From positions 349,256 to 413,255 of the forward strand of contig NZ_SZVP01000002.1 of NCBI RefSeq assembly GCF_005885605.1: 64,000 nucleotides of DNA, given 5' to 3'. This document shows, piece by piece, positions 35,651 to 44,311 of this stretch. Both the position numbers and the translations under genes were made by a program. Source of the stretch: Colwellia ponticola. GTDB lineage: Bacteria; Pseudomonadota; Gammaproteobacteria; Enterobacterales; Alteromonadaceae. Each line of letters starts with the position of its first letter. The stretch's first letter is position 1. The notes beneath the pieces were generated by a model. It ran no database searches. It saw only the letters and a program-made list of their open reading frames with translations, and was not told where the DNA came from.

Positions 35651-35662
35651 AGGATTACGAAA

Positions 35663-36418
35663 ATGAGTATAGAAATAGAAGCTGACTTCATTAATAAAGC
35701 AAATGTCGACGGACGATATCAAATAGACCGTGATAAGTTTAGTCATGTATCATTGCAGGTAAAAAACCTATTAGAACTACAAATGTCATGCTTACATGAT
35801 AAAGATAAACTAATTTTTTTCATTGAAAATCATAAGATTTTAGTCACGTACGATGATGATAGTAATGGGCAAGATGATTTTGATAGACACAACATAGAGC
35901 AAGTACTTATAAATGGTCTGGAAGAAACTATAAAAAAAGCGCATCAATATCATGAACTCATCGAAGAAGAAGGTGTAGGGCCCGCGAAAGAGTTTAACTT
36001 CTCTAACAACGAACTCCCAGCAAAAGCCGCTGATCTTTTAAGTAAATTAGAAGAAAACGATATAAAATTAGTCACTGAAAATGCTAGCGTTAAACTGTCA
36101 AAAATTCGAAAAATAGCGATTAATAACAGTACTTACAAAAAAATGTTACTGGAAGGTTGTCGTATCACAAAGCCAGAATTAATTGGGACAATGGTGGCCG
36201 AGTTTTGGGCGACGATAGATAAGAAAAAAGTTATTGCTCGATTAATTATACCTCGGGAGTATGTAAAGCTTGTTTGCGACATGGCTTTTAATAAAAAGAA
36301 GGTAGATATTGAATTTGAATATTCAGAAAATTTAAAAAAATCGAATCGATATAACGGTACTCTCACTTCAATAAAAGCATCAAAAATTATTGATACGAAT
36401 ATTGAACTAGATTTTTAA
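35663..36418 (+). CDS. Partner protein of the giant recombinase, 251 aa, unknown
   Basis: The gene starts 12 bp after the giant recombinase stop, with AAGGATTACGAAA before the ATG. The protein is lysine- and acid-rich, with a helical middle (INGLEETIKKAHQYHELIEE) and a beta-rich end (KKKVIARLIIPREYVKLVCD, NRYNGTLTSIKASKII). No family is recognised. The tight spacing suggests an accessory factor of the recombinase, such as a DNA-binding directionality factor. This is inference from position only. A strong terminator follows. Confidence 0.65.
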   Translation: MSIEIEADFINKANVDGRYQIDRDKFSHVSLQVKNLLELQMSCLHDKDKLIFFIENHKILVTYDDDSNGQDDFDRHNIEQVLINGLEETIKKAHQYHELIEEEGVGPAKEFNFSNNELPAKAADLLSKLEENDIKLVTENASVKLSKIRKIAINNSTYKKMLLEGCRITKPELIGTMVAEFWATIDKKKVIARLIIPREYVKLVCDMAFNKKKVDIEFEYSENLKKSNRYNGTLTSIKASKIIDTNIELDF

Positions 36419-36462
36419 CATAGTGAAGCTAAAGTGCTAGTTTTTAAGTTTGGAACTATTGT

Positions 36463-36497
36463 AAAAAACTCGGTCGCTTGCTTACGGCCGAGTTTTT
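36463..36497. terminator. Bidirectional terminator between convergent genes
   Basis: AAAAAACTCGG (36463-36473) pairs with CCGAGTTTTT (36488-36497). It separates the recombinase operon from the HD-domain gene arriving on the other strand. Confidence 0.85.
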
Positions 36498-36526
36498 AAA
36501 ATATGCCAATAAATACTTATGATCCA

Positions 36527-37435
36527 TTACTGATAGCACAATGCATTAGCAGGTTTCGCCATATCGGCACTTAATCTATCTGCACCTTGAATTGCACTTG
36601 CAATTGGTGTTGCCGCTTTATAACCATAACGCGCGCCAGGTGATGCACAAGTCCAAATATGGCGTAACAAAGTAGCACTGTTTTCATCAAGTCGTTCTAA
36701 CGTTGCCAGTGCCTTACTACATATTTCTAATGTTAACGCATCATGGTCAACCCAGTGACCGATAGGAGTTCGGCGCATGTTTGCGGTTAATGTTTTTACT
36801 TTGCCAATGTCATGAAGCAATGCTGCAGTAATAGCTAAGTCTCGGCTGTTCGACTCTTGCCAGGGGATATTTGAAACAATTTGAGCAACTTCGATAGAAT
36901 GTGCTAACAAACCACCAGGGTAGTTATGGTGATAATTTAAACTCGCTGGCGCTTGTATAAAAGGCACACAAACATTACTTGGCATAAGCACCTCAGCAAT
37001 AAATTCCTTAAGTGCATTGTTTTCTATAGACTCAACTAATGAAAAAAATAGGGGTAATAGCGATTTATCAGGGCTCAATGCACAAGGTAATGAATGTAAA
37101 CCCGATTTTTTGATGCAAAGCGCATTACTCGCCTTTTCTATATAAACTAAATGTAAATACTTATTGTGTTTATGAAGTTTAATCGTCATCTCACACTGTA
37201 GCATAGCGCCATGATGAAAATCATGCATATTAAGAGGTACAGTAAAAAGGTAAGCCGCAACGCAGTGATGCAAATCAGACAATTGTACAACCCAGTAAGG
37301 TTGTTTATTACGATCAATTTTGGCAGACAAACCTACCAAACGGTAACATCCCTTAAAACGCTTTAAATGAGCAAAGTTGTTTAAGTTTGGCTGATCGGAC
37401 ATCGGTATTACTGAATTTACAGAAAGGTTATTCAT
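36527..37435 (-). CDS. HD-domain protein, YhaM/TraI_2-like
   Basis: The start is taken at ATG 37435, which has GGAGA 5-6 nt upstream; a GTG 12 bp earlier is also in frame. The 302-aa protein has an N-terminal OB-like region (RLVGLSAKIDRNKQPYWVVQ). The C-terminal HD phosphohydrolase domain carries metal ligands: H in PGGLLAHSIEVAQI, the HD pair in TAALLHDIGKVKT, and H in GHWVDHDALTLE. YhaM-type OB-HD proteins are 3'-5' exonucleases, and related HD proteins (TraI_2) are common in integrative elements. It overlaps the integrase stop by 8 bp, so it belongs to the xis-int-HD operon. Confidence 0.72.
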   Translation of the reverse strand: MNNLSVNSVIPMSDQPNLNNFAHLKRFKGCYRLVGLSAKIDRNKQPYWVVQLSDLHHCVAAYLFTVPLNMHDFHHGAMLQCEMTIKLHKHNKYLHLVYIEKASNALCIKKSGLHSLPCALSPDKSLLPLFFSLVESIENNALKEFIAEVLMPSNVCVPFIQAPASLNYHHNYPGGLLAHSIEVAQIVSNIPWQESNSRDLAITAALLHDIGKVKTLTANMRRTPIGHWVDHDALTLEICSKALATLERLDENSATLLRHIWTCASPGARYGYKAATPIASAIQGADRLSADMAKPANALCYQ

Positions 37436-38654
37436 CACATTCTCCACCTAGTTTTATCGCTACCTTTATATCTAATTCACTATTACATTCAATAAAGGTA
37501 TTCTTTAATAACTTCTCAAAAGCACTGCCATCTTGTCGGGTAAGATTAGGAACAAAGCGTGAATACACCTGAAACAACATCTGCGTATTACTATGGCCCA
37601 TCTGCCGAGCAATCCACTCTGGCGATTCTCCACTTGCTAACCACAATGTAGCAGCAGTATGGCGAGTTTGATAAGGTCGGCGTTTTTCAAGCCCAAGGCG
37701 TTTTAATAAGGGATACCAAATACGCTTCGTAACATTGTTATGATCAACTGGAGATCCTGTTTGATTACAAAAAACATAATCAGACAAACCTGCGCTAGCA
37801 GCATGCTGCTCTTGTAAAGCATTAAAAACAGGCTCACTCATCGAAATTTCACGTTGAGAAAAATCATTTTTCGTATAATCACAAGTACCAGCGACAATCG
37901 TTTCGCGTATCTTTATCAAACGGTTAGTAAAATCTACATACTTCCACTTCAACCCGTCCACTTCGCCGGTTCGCATGCCAGTTAGAAATCTCACTAAATA
38001 GTAGCGGCTGTAATCTGGCCTTACTTTATCAACAATTTTTTTTACTTCCTCAAACGAAAAAGGGTTTACATCTGTTTTTTCTATTTTAAGGGGCTTGATA
38101 CGAACAAAAGGCGTGTTAAAATCAAATCGATCGGCGGCTTCCTCAAAAACTCTTCGTAATGGATCCATTATTTTATTAATGCGATTATTACTCAGAGTTA
38201 AGCGTCCATTTCGACCCGGTTCTTTGGCGAGAGAGGTTCGAAATTTAAGTAAATCAGCGCGAGTGATGCTGTCGATCGTTCTTTCTGAAAAGCTAGGCAG
38301 ATAATATTTGTTCTTCATACTCAGCATGTTTCTCAGGTGTGATGGTCTCCATTTCACAATACTTTCGGCAAACCACTCGTCAATAAAATCTACAAATAAA
38401 GGCATATCGGTCACATCGTATTTATCAGCCTCTGTCTGTTCAAGCTTCAAAGCTACTTTACTTGATGGGAAATGACCTAAATAACTAAACTGCCCTGTGA
38501 GTAGCTCGGCATTAATTTGGTCCAATTTTTTTTGTAAACGCCGGCGGTTAATTTTTGTATCAATTAAATTCGTTTTTTCTCTACAACGACGACCATCAAA
38601 GCTAAAGTCAAAATAGAGCTTGTTGGTATCTTTACGTGCGGATAATTTAGCCAT
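37428..38654 (-). CDS. int: Phage-type tyrosine integrase
   Basis: The 408-aa integrase has an N-terminal arm-binding domain of the DUF3596 type (KLYFDFSFDGRRCREKTNL), a SAM-like core-binding domain (~85-180) and the catalytic domain. R is in LTGMRTGEVDGLKW, the HxxR block is Y-x-x-R in PYQTRHTAATLW (first His replaced by Tyr, as in many integrases), GH is in QMGHSNTQ, and the nucleophile Tyr is in QVYSRFVP. AAAGGAA precedes the ATG. It overlaps the excisionase-like gene upstream and the HD gene downstream. It is the likely mobility enzyme of the prophage-like or island module at 36.5-39.3 kb. Confidence 0.92.
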   Translation of the reverse strand: MAKLSARKDTNKLYFDFSFDGRRCREKTNLIDTKINRRRLQKKLDQINAELLTGQFSYLGHFPSSKVALKLEQTEADKYDVTDMPLFVDFIDEWFAESIVKWRPSHLRNMLSMKNKYYLPSFSERTIDSITRADLLKFRTSLAKEPGRNGRLTLSNNRINKIMDPLRRVFEEAADRFDFNTPFVRIKPLKIEKTDVNPFSFEEVKKIVDKVRPDYSRYYLVRFLTGMRTGEVDGLKWKYVDFTNRLIKIRETIVAGTCDYTKNDFSQREISMSEPVFNALQEQHAASAGLSDYVFCNQTGSPVDHNNVTKRIWYPLLKRLGLEKRRPYQTRHTAATLWLASGESPEWIARQMGHSNTQMLFQVYSRFVPNLTRQDGSAFEKLLKNTFIECNSELDIKVAIKLGGECDE

Positions 38655-38898
38655 GTTTTGTTATTTCCTTTTGATTTTCATATGCAAGTGCTAAAGAATC
38701 GTGAGCAATGCTAAGCATGTCTGATTCAATTGCTTCCCAGATAAATAGGATTTTTCTACGACCAAAAGGTCTAATGTAATGAGTGCCTTCTATCAGGCAT
38801 GCATCAAGTAATTCATTACGTATTGTCCTAGCGGTATAATGAATTCGGTCAGACAGCTGATCCGTTGTAAGATAAGTGCTATACTTTTCTATGCTCAT
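38647..38898 (-). CDS. Excisionase-like small DNA-binding protein
   Basis: The start is taken at ATG 38898 (AAAGGTG just upstream; an in-frame GTG lies 9 bp earlier), giving 83 aa. The sequence YLTTDQLSDRIHYTARTIRN then GTHYIRPFGRRKILFIWEAI is a winged-helix excisionase/AlpA-like layout: a recognition helix followed by a wing with G-R-R-K. It overlaps the integrase gene by 8 bp and would act as the recombination directionality factor. The annotation rests on layout and context. Confidence 0.75.
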   Translation of the reverse strand: MSIEKYSTYLTTDQLSDRIHYTARTIRNELLDACLIEGTHYIRPFGRRKILFIWEAIESDMLSIAHDSLALAYENQKEITKHG

Positions 38899-38931
38899 AT
38901 TAATCACCTTTAAGTTGGTTTATTTGAGTTA

Positions 38932-38974
38932 ATTGATTATATATTTAATCACTGTGATTAAATATATAATCAAT
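38932..38974. promoter_or_regulatory. Perfect 20-bp inverted repeat, probable operator
   Basis: Positions 38932-38951 and 38955-38974 are exact inverse complements of 20 bp around a 3-bp CTG centre. Each arm contains ATTTAATCA. The site lies between the divergent xis-int-HD operon and the XRE-type regulator gene, where a repressor operator is expected. Confidence 0.7.
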
Positions 38975-39030
38975 CAATCAATGAGGTTTGTCAATGTATT
39001 TTTAGGATAAATGTTTTCTTAGGGGGAATA

Positions 39031-39264
39031 GTGTTACGTTTTAAAGTGAAAGAGCTTATTGCTGATAAAGAGTTTAATGAAGAAAGAAAAGTCACAATCT
39101 CTGAGGTTGCTGAGGCTTGCGGAATGAATAGGATGACATTAACTAAAATTTGCAACCAAAAGGGATATAGCACGGTTACTGATAACTTAGATAAACTGTG
39201 TAATTATTTCGATTGTAAAATTGAAGACTTAGTTCTTCATGTACCACTCGATCAAGATGATTAG
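39031..39264 (+). CDS. XRE-family (Cro/CI-type) repressor
   Basis: The GTG start follows AGGGGGA. The 77-aa protein is a single HTH domain: TISEVAEACGMNRMTLTKIC with NLDKLCNYFDCKIEDLVLH, the standard Xre 'LdkLC--f-c-ieDLl' ending. It is divergent from the integrase operon across a long palindrome and most likely represses that operon and itself. No C-terminal peptidase domain is present, so induction would need another factor. Confidence 0.83.
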   Translation: MLRFKVKELIADKEFNEERKVTISEVAEACGMNRMTLTKICNQKGYSTVTDNLDKLCNYFDCKIEDLVLHVPLDQDD

Positions 39265-39520
39265 TTTGTAGTGGTATAATTATTATTGAAATAGCTCAAG
39301 AAATTTTTGGGCTTTTTTATATATCTTATAAGTGTGAATAAAAATGAGGAGTATAATTATTCTAAGCTATTCATTAAGGTATTATTCAAAAGTAGTTAAA
39401 AAGTTGGTTAACTGCTAACTAGGAGACTTTGCTTTAAATCAAGGGTAACTAGTTATTAAGTTTAACAAATGAAAATAATGAGTTAAGGTATATTTTTGTG
39501 TTTGTTCAAGGAGGACTAAG

Positions 39521-40066
39521 GTGCAGTTAAAAGGGAAATTAATCAAATGGAATCAAGCTAAAGCTTTTGGTTTTATTGCACCCAACGGTGGGGGAGATCA
39601 TGTTTTTATTCATAAAAACGTATTTTCAAATCGAAGTCGCTCACCTAAAATAAATGATGGCGTTACCTTTTTAATATCCAAAGAGAGGCAGAGCCGTTAT
39701 TGTGCTGATGATGCAACATTTACATGTGAAAAAATAAAGAAAGAACAGGTTAAAAAAATCAGTAAGTTCTCGATATACCTATCAGTCTCATTCTTTGTAC
39801 TGATGACTAGTGCTTATTTCCTTGATCATATCCCTCAAAAATTAATTGTTGATTACTTTGGTATTAGCGTTATTACCTTTTTAGCTTACGCATTTGATAA
39901 ATCCAAAGTTCAGCGAGCCGCTTGGCTAATACCTGAAAGTGATTACATCTATTTTCACTCATTGGTGGATGGCTTGGAGCAGTCATTGCACAACAGCTTC
40001 TTAGGCACAAATCTCAAAAAAAGTATTAGGCGTCAACTAACTTGGCTGACTGGACAAGTTAGTTAA
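39521..40066 (+). CDS. Cold-shock domain / DUF1294 membrane protein
   Basis: A strong AAGGAGG precedes the GTG start. Residues 1-70 form a cold-shock domain (GKLIKWNQAKAFGFIAPNGG then DHVFIHKNVF, with RNP1- and RNP2-like motifs). Two membrane helices follow at about 82-100 and 110-130, then the DUF1294 element FDKSKVQRAAWLIPES. In common CSD-DUF1294 proteins the fold is the same but the tail shorter; here about 40 extra residues follow. A nucleic-acid-binding membrane protein is inferred; the function is unknown. Confidence 0.8.
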   Translation: MQLKGKLIKWNQAKAFGFIAPNGGGDHVFIHKNVFSNRSRSPKINDGVTFLISKERQSRYCADDATFTCEKIKKEQVKKISKFSIYLSVSFFVLMTSAYFLDHIPQKLIVDYFGISVITFLAYAFDKSKVQRAAWLIPESDYIYFHSLVDGLEQSLHNSFLGTNLKKSIRRQLTWLTGQVS

Positions 40067-40254
40067 CGTCTGATAAAAAAGAGAGTTTAGAGTGCTCTTC
40101 TGGTTTACAGTTGTCGCCAACTCAGGAGGGGGATGGTTTTATCTGTATAGGTGCATTGTTTAGTAAAGTGCTGTTATGTCAATGTACTGAGCTATGCTCA
40201 ATAGAAAGTTGAGAATATAATTATTGTTAATAAATCAGTATTACTTGTATTTTA

Positions 40255-40517
40255 GAACGCATTATCACTATTAATCACGCATGGAAATTGGCCCGTGAAG
40301 AATTTAGTGCTGAAAATTCAATACATTGTCGTTAAGAGAACAGAAGTCTTCTTGGCAAGCAACTTTGTTTAGAGAATTTCCTGAACAAGTATATTTACAT
40401 TTTGACCAAGAAAATAGTACAGCGGAAGATAAACTATATAGTGTTAGATTTAAAACGCCAGTGCAATTAACCACTGGTATACAAAGTAATGCCGAACATT
40501 TATCCGAAAGCAAATAA
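40255..40517 (+). pseudogene. Possible broken small gene
   Basis: Frame one reads INHAWKLAREEFSAENSIHC then R and a stop (to about 40336). An overlapping frame from 40326 continues SLREQKSSWQATLFREFPEQ and ends at 40517 with TAEDKLYSVRFKTPVQL. The two pieces could be one frameshifted reading frame, but no family is recognised and no start codon has a ribosome binding site. It may equally be noncoding. Nothing else is seen between 40067 and 40551. Confidence 0.25.
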
Positions 40518-40551
40518 AAATTAAGTCAGTCCGTTAAGCCTCAGGTGAGTA

Positions 40552-41112
40552 ATGTCAGGATCTATTAAGTTATCTACAGTAGAGTTACATACTTTGATTG
40601 ATGGAGAAGACCCTATTGATGCAAAAAAACAAGCTGCATTAAGGGCTAGAATATCAAAAGAAGCAGAGCAGTATATAGATTCTCCAGTAATATTATGGCC
40701 TGATATTATTTTTAATTGGGATGTGTCGCTTGAATCACAAAGATTCTCTTTAGATGGTGTGACTCAAGGTGACTTTAAAGAATATTATCCTGATGGATTT
40801 ATTTTTGGTTATGTTTCATTGTCGGAGTTCGATAAAATATTATGCCACTATAGTCGCATAGATGATGGTGAACTTTGGGAACTTGGCAGTAAATACAGTT
40901 TAGCTAATTTAATCGTATATTTATCAGAGGGTAGAGCGATTTCGCCTCCTTTAGTAAAGTCTGTCGATAATGGCGAGGTTATTTTCCAAGGAGGACACCA
41001 TCGTTACGCTATTGCTAAAGTTACTGGCGTAGATGTGTTTCCTATACACGTCCAAAGGTGTAACAAAGCAGAAATTGATAAAAGGGTTAACGTTGATTGG
41101 GTTAACCTTTAG
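40552..41112 (+). CDS. ParB/sulfiredoxin-fold-like protein
   Basis: AGGTGAG precedes the ATG. The 186-aa protein ends with SEGRAISPPLVKSVDNGEVI then FQGGHHRYAIAKVTGVDVFP. The G-x-H-R-x-A-x-A--G---P block is the ParB/Srx nucleotide-binding signature. The N-terminal 100 residues are not recognised (a WPDIIFNWDVSLESQRFSLD region). Stand-alone proteins of this type occur in phage and island DNA and may be nucleases or nucleotide-dependent switches. It converges with the broken ImmA gene, with no gap between them. Confidence 0.65.
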   Translation: MSGSIKLSTVELHTLIDGEDPIDAKKQAALRARISKEAEQYIDSPVILWPDIIFNWDVSLESQRFSLDGVTQGDFKEYYPDGFIFGYVSLSEFDKILCHYSRIDDGELWELGSKYSLANLIVYLSEGRAISPPLVKSVDNGEVIFQGGHHRYAIAKVTGVDVFPIHVQRCNKAEIDKRVNVDWVNL

Positions 41113-41912
41113 TTATAGTTCTTCGATGTCATCAATCCATAATAGTGTTGCAACCCAACCGTCTTCTTGAACGTATGTTTCTTCAACCAATGTATCAGGG
41201 TATTCAAAGTTGTTATTGGGGCTAAACCATAATTCAGTATCTACTTCATCGGAGCTAATGCTTTGATATTTAGTAAGATCGACTGTTGAAGTATGGCTAC
41301 CTCTAGGGAGTGCCTTACCTCTAGGGAGTGCCTTACCTCTGTCGGCATTTAGCCAAAGTGGGTTAGCATCGGCATTTAACCCGTACTTAATAATACTATT
41401 ATGAGAATAAACAACAGCTAAATAATCGCCATGAATATTAATATAATTATTAGCACAAGCTTGAAAGCTAACGTCACAAATATCTTTAAGCTGGATAATG
41501 TTACTAACATTAGGAGAGGCATCTAATAAACCTCTTTTTGTCAGTAGTTGGGGTGGCATTAATAATTGTGATGAAAATACTTTAGACTTTGAACTTGTCT
41601 TTTTACCCAAATCTTTAACCGTGCATTGCATTTTATGTCCGTGACTAGGGATGAGGAAGTGCCCAAGTTCATGTCCTAAAGTAAAACGTTGTTTTGATAG
41701 TATTGTTTTGTTATTTATAGCAATAATACCTTCACTCTTTTTTTATTTGCAACTAAAGCGCCTTCCAAACCATCGAGTGACCGGTATTGAATTTCGCTAA
41801 TCCTGGCAGCACTTGCTATTTCTTCTAATGGGATTGGTAATTTGATATTTGGATTTTGGCTAAGTATTTCTTTAACTATTGTTTTCGGGTTCGTAAAATC
41901 TGCTAGTTCCAT
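41113..41912 (-). pseudogene. ImmA/IrrE-family metallopeptidase gene with a frameshift at an A7 run
   Basis: The first piece (41715-41912) encodes the typical ImmA N-terminus: PIPLEEIASAARISEIQYRS then LDGLEGALVANKK. The next frame continues KSEGIIAINNKTILSKQRFT and then LGHELGHFLIPSHGHK, holding the zinc motif HELGH, and runs to 41113. The break lies at a run of seven A (coding strand, about 41735-41741). ImmA peptidases cleave phage or ICE repressors, which fits the nearby XRE gene, although here an N-terminal HTH is lacking. A sequencing error could explain the break. The C-terminal half is unusually long, with an in-frame 18-bp duplication. Confidence 0.8.
41301..41336. repeat. 18-bp in-frame tandem duplication
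   Basis: CTCTAGGGAGTGCCTTAC occurs twice back to back (41301-41318 and 41319-41336). On the minus strand it duplicates the peptide RGKALP in the ImmA/IrrE-like reading frame. The exact identity of the two copies indicates a recent event. Confidence 0.9.
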
Positions 41913-41923
41913 TAGATCAAGAT

Positions 41924-41985
41924 CAATCGACTGTTATTAATAATAGAGATGTTCTGATGGTTACATCAGGGAAAAAATAGTTATG
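41924..41985. repeat. Left copy of a 61/62-bp direct repeat flanking the metal-resistance segment
   Basis: This 62-bp sequence, beginning CAATCGACTGTTATTAATAA and ending AATAGTTATG, recurs at 53033-53093 with a single A deleted from one A run. It contains the imperfect dyad GATGTTCTGATGGTTACATC. It lies just outside the ImmA start. No gene is seen from here to the FTR1 gene; a 61-codon frame at 41991-42176 has no family match or ribosome binding site. Confidence 0.9.
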
Positions 41986-42284
41986 GTGAAGTGAATAATT
42001 TATTTTATTCAGATAAACGAGAAGCTTTAATGATAATAGAGATATTATTGCCACAAACGCACTTGATATCCATAAGCAGGCTTCTAAACCATATTATTGA
42101 TAGATCGAACATGAAAGCACTGTATCAATTAATTTTCCTATTGCATAGCCATATAATAAAAGCCAACATCCAGTGAAACATCACCTTTTCCTGCATAGTT
42201 AATTATTAGGTGTGTTAGGTAACTTAATCAACATTTGATCTTGCTGCTTATAAACTTAAATTGTGCTTAATATAAATAATTAAG

Positions 42285-42315
42285 TTGACACTATAGTCAC
42301 TAGAGAGTTTATAAT
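42285..42315 (+). promoter_or_regulatory. MerR-type (CadR/PbrR-like) promoter of the FTR1 gene
   Basis: TTGACA (42285-42290) and TATAAT (42310-42315) are separated by 19 bp. The long spacer contains the dyad CTATAGTCACTAGAG, close to known CadR/PbrR/ZntR operators. A 19-20 bp spacer is the mark of promoters switched on by MerR-family metal sensors. A MerR gene lies just downstream of the FTR1 gene. Confidence 0.8.
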
Positions 42316-42352
42316 TGAGAATAGTTATCATTTAATGTTTAAGAGATCTTCA

Positions 42353-44308
42353 ATGACCCGTTATTTATTAATAGTATTTTTGAGTTATTTTTTTTTATGT
42401 TCATGGCCAAGCTTTTCACAAGTTAGCCAAACGTCTCAAGATAACATGCAAGCTATACAAGAAAGTCAGCAAATACAACTTAGGCAATTAAGTCAGTTAG
42501 CCGAGTATATTGGTGTCGATTACGCAGCAGCAGTTGATCAAGGCAAAGTGATCAATACTGACGAATATCAAGAGATGGTTGAGTTTTCAGCCATCATAGT
42601 GAACAAAATTTCAGCACTCAAAGCGCTAAATGAGCCTCTATTATTACCGCAAGCAGAGAGGTTACAGCAAGCAGTATCAGAAAAGTCAGCATTAGTTGAC
42701 GTGAGGCAATTAGCCGCCAAATTACGCAGCTCATTATTAACGTTTATGCCAGCCACTCTATTACCTCAAAATTTAATGTCATTAGAAAATACCCAAGCAC
42801 TATTTCAAACAAATTGCGCAAGCTGTCATGGCGTTTCAGGTCAAGGAGATGGCACTTTAGCGAAACAATTAAATCCAGAACCCACCAATTTTGTCAATAA
42901 AGAACGGGCACAAAATCGTTCATTACTTGGCTTGTTTGACGCTATTTCCAATGGTTTAGATAATACCGCAATGCCTGCTTTTACTCAGTTAAAAGAGCAA
43001 CAACGTTGGTCTTTAGCTTTTTATGTAGGCAGCTTAGCGTTTAGGGATAACAAACTGATCGAAAAAAAAATTAAGGTTAATGACTTACCTAATATAATGA
43101 ACTGGGTACGTTATAGCCCAAACCAAATAGCTCAAATGAGCCAAGCAAACTCAAAACAATTAACCCAGCAGCAAGTAGAGTTCCTTAGAGCACAGCCCTT
43201 AACTTTATTTGACCAACAGAAAAGCCCAATAGAAATTGCGAAAAGCCAGTTACAACTGGCTTTAAGGGAATATAAAGATAAGAATTATTCCGTAGCAAGC
43301 ACACTTGCTATCAGTGCCTATTTAGATGGCTTTGAGTTAGTTGAAAATAGTCTAAATGCTTATGATCCTGTACTAAGAAAAAGTATTGAAATAGATTTAA
43401 TTGCTTTGCGCCAATTTATTAGTAATGCAGATAAAGAAACACAACTTTTCAAACTTGCAGATAAAATATTTAATCAGCTTACACAAGCAGAACAACTGTT
43501 ATCAGAGCAATCCTTGTCTAATACAGCACTCTTTAGTGCGAGTTTAATTATATTACTGCGAGAAGGTCTTGAAGCTTTGCTGGTTATTATCGCGCTAATG
43601 ACCGTATTAGTGCGTACTCAGCGTAAAGATGCCATCAAATTTGTTCATTTTGGTTGGTTAGGTGCGTTAGTGGCGGGTGTTATTACTTGGGCAGCAGCCC
43701 AGTCGTTAATCAGCATAAGTGGTGCTAGCCGTGAAGTGATGGAAGGCGTAGCAGCAATGATTGCCGCCATTATGTTGTTGTATGTAGGTATTTGGATGCA
43801 CAGCAAAACCAATGCACAGCAGTGGCAAGCTTATATTGAAAAACATATTAATAGTCAGCTAAAGACAGGCACCTTGTGGGGCTTAGCAGCTTTGTCATTT
43901 ATTGCTGTATACCGAGAAGTGTTTGAAACCGTACTATTTTATCAATCACTGTTAACACAAGCTTCACCTACACAGTTTTCAGTCGTTCTAGGGGGCTTTA
44001 TAATCGGTTGTGGATTATTAGCGATTGTTGCTTGGGGCTTATTAAAATATTCAATTAAATTACCCATTGCGCGTTTTTTCTCAACAACGACTTATTTATT
44101 ATTAGCCCTAGCGTTTATTTTAATGGGAAAAGCGATATCAGCTCTACAGGAGGCTGCGATAGTGACCATATCACCTTTACCCATTCATATTGAGATCAGT
44201 TGGATTGGTATAGGTTCAACTTGGCAAGGGCTATTGGCACAAGTAGCGGTTGTAGGTTTTTTCATGGTTTACTACTATCAAAATAAATTAAAAAATCGCA
44301 GTGCATAA
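42353..44308 (+). CDS. Cytochrome c - FTR1-family metal permease fusion
   Basis: The start is taken at ATG 42353 (AAGAGA 6 nt upstream; an in-frame ATG 18 bp earlier lacks one), giving 651 aa with a signal peptide (RYLLIVFLSYFFLCSWPSFS). A cytochrome c domain carries CASCH (C155, C158, H159). It is followed by a helical periplasmic region and seven TM helices with the FTR1 motifs REGLE (R403) and REVFE (R521), which bind the transported cation. FTR1 permeases import iron; the related PbrT of lead-resistance operons takes up Pb(II). The MerR-type promoter and metal-efflux neighbours favour a PbrT-like role, although ferrous iron uptake with built-in oxidation is the alternative. Confidence 0.85.
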   Translation: MTRYLLIVFLSYFFLCSWPSFSQVSQTSQDNMQAIQESQQIQLRQLSQLAEYIGVDYAAAVDQGKVINTDEYQEMVEFSAIIVNKISALKALNEPLLLPQAERLQQAVSEKSALVDVRQLAAKLRSSLLTFMPATLLPQNLMSLENTQALFQTNCASCHGVSGQGDGTLAKQLNPEPTNFVNKERAQNRSLLGLFDAISNGLDNTAMPAFTQLKEQQRWSLAFYVGSLAFRDNKLIEKKIKVNDLPNIMNWVRYSPNQIAQMSQANSKQLTQQQVEFLRAQPLTLFDQQKSPIEIAKSQLQLALREYKDKNYSVASTLAISAYLDGFELVENSLNAYDPVLRKSIEIDLIALRQFISNADKETQLFKLADKIFNQLTQAEQLLSEQSLSNTALFSASLIILLREGLEALLVIIALMTVLVRTQRKDAIKFVHFGWLGALVAGVITWAAAQSLISISGASREVMEGVAAMIAAIMLLYVGIWMHSKTNAQQWQAYIEKHINSQLKTGTLWGLAALSFIAVYREVFETVLFYQSLLTQASPTQFSVVLGGFIIGCGLLAIVAWGLLKYSIKLPIARFFSTTTYLLLALAFILMGKAISALQEAAIVTISPLPIHIEISWIGIGSTWQGLLAQVAVVGFFMVYYYQNKLKNRSA

Positions 44309-44311
44309 CGC

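Noticed and set aside
41991..42176. 61-codon frame inside the metal cassette
   Set aside because: There is no ribosome binding site and no family match, and it sits in the AT-rich leader between the direct repeat and the MerR-type promoter.
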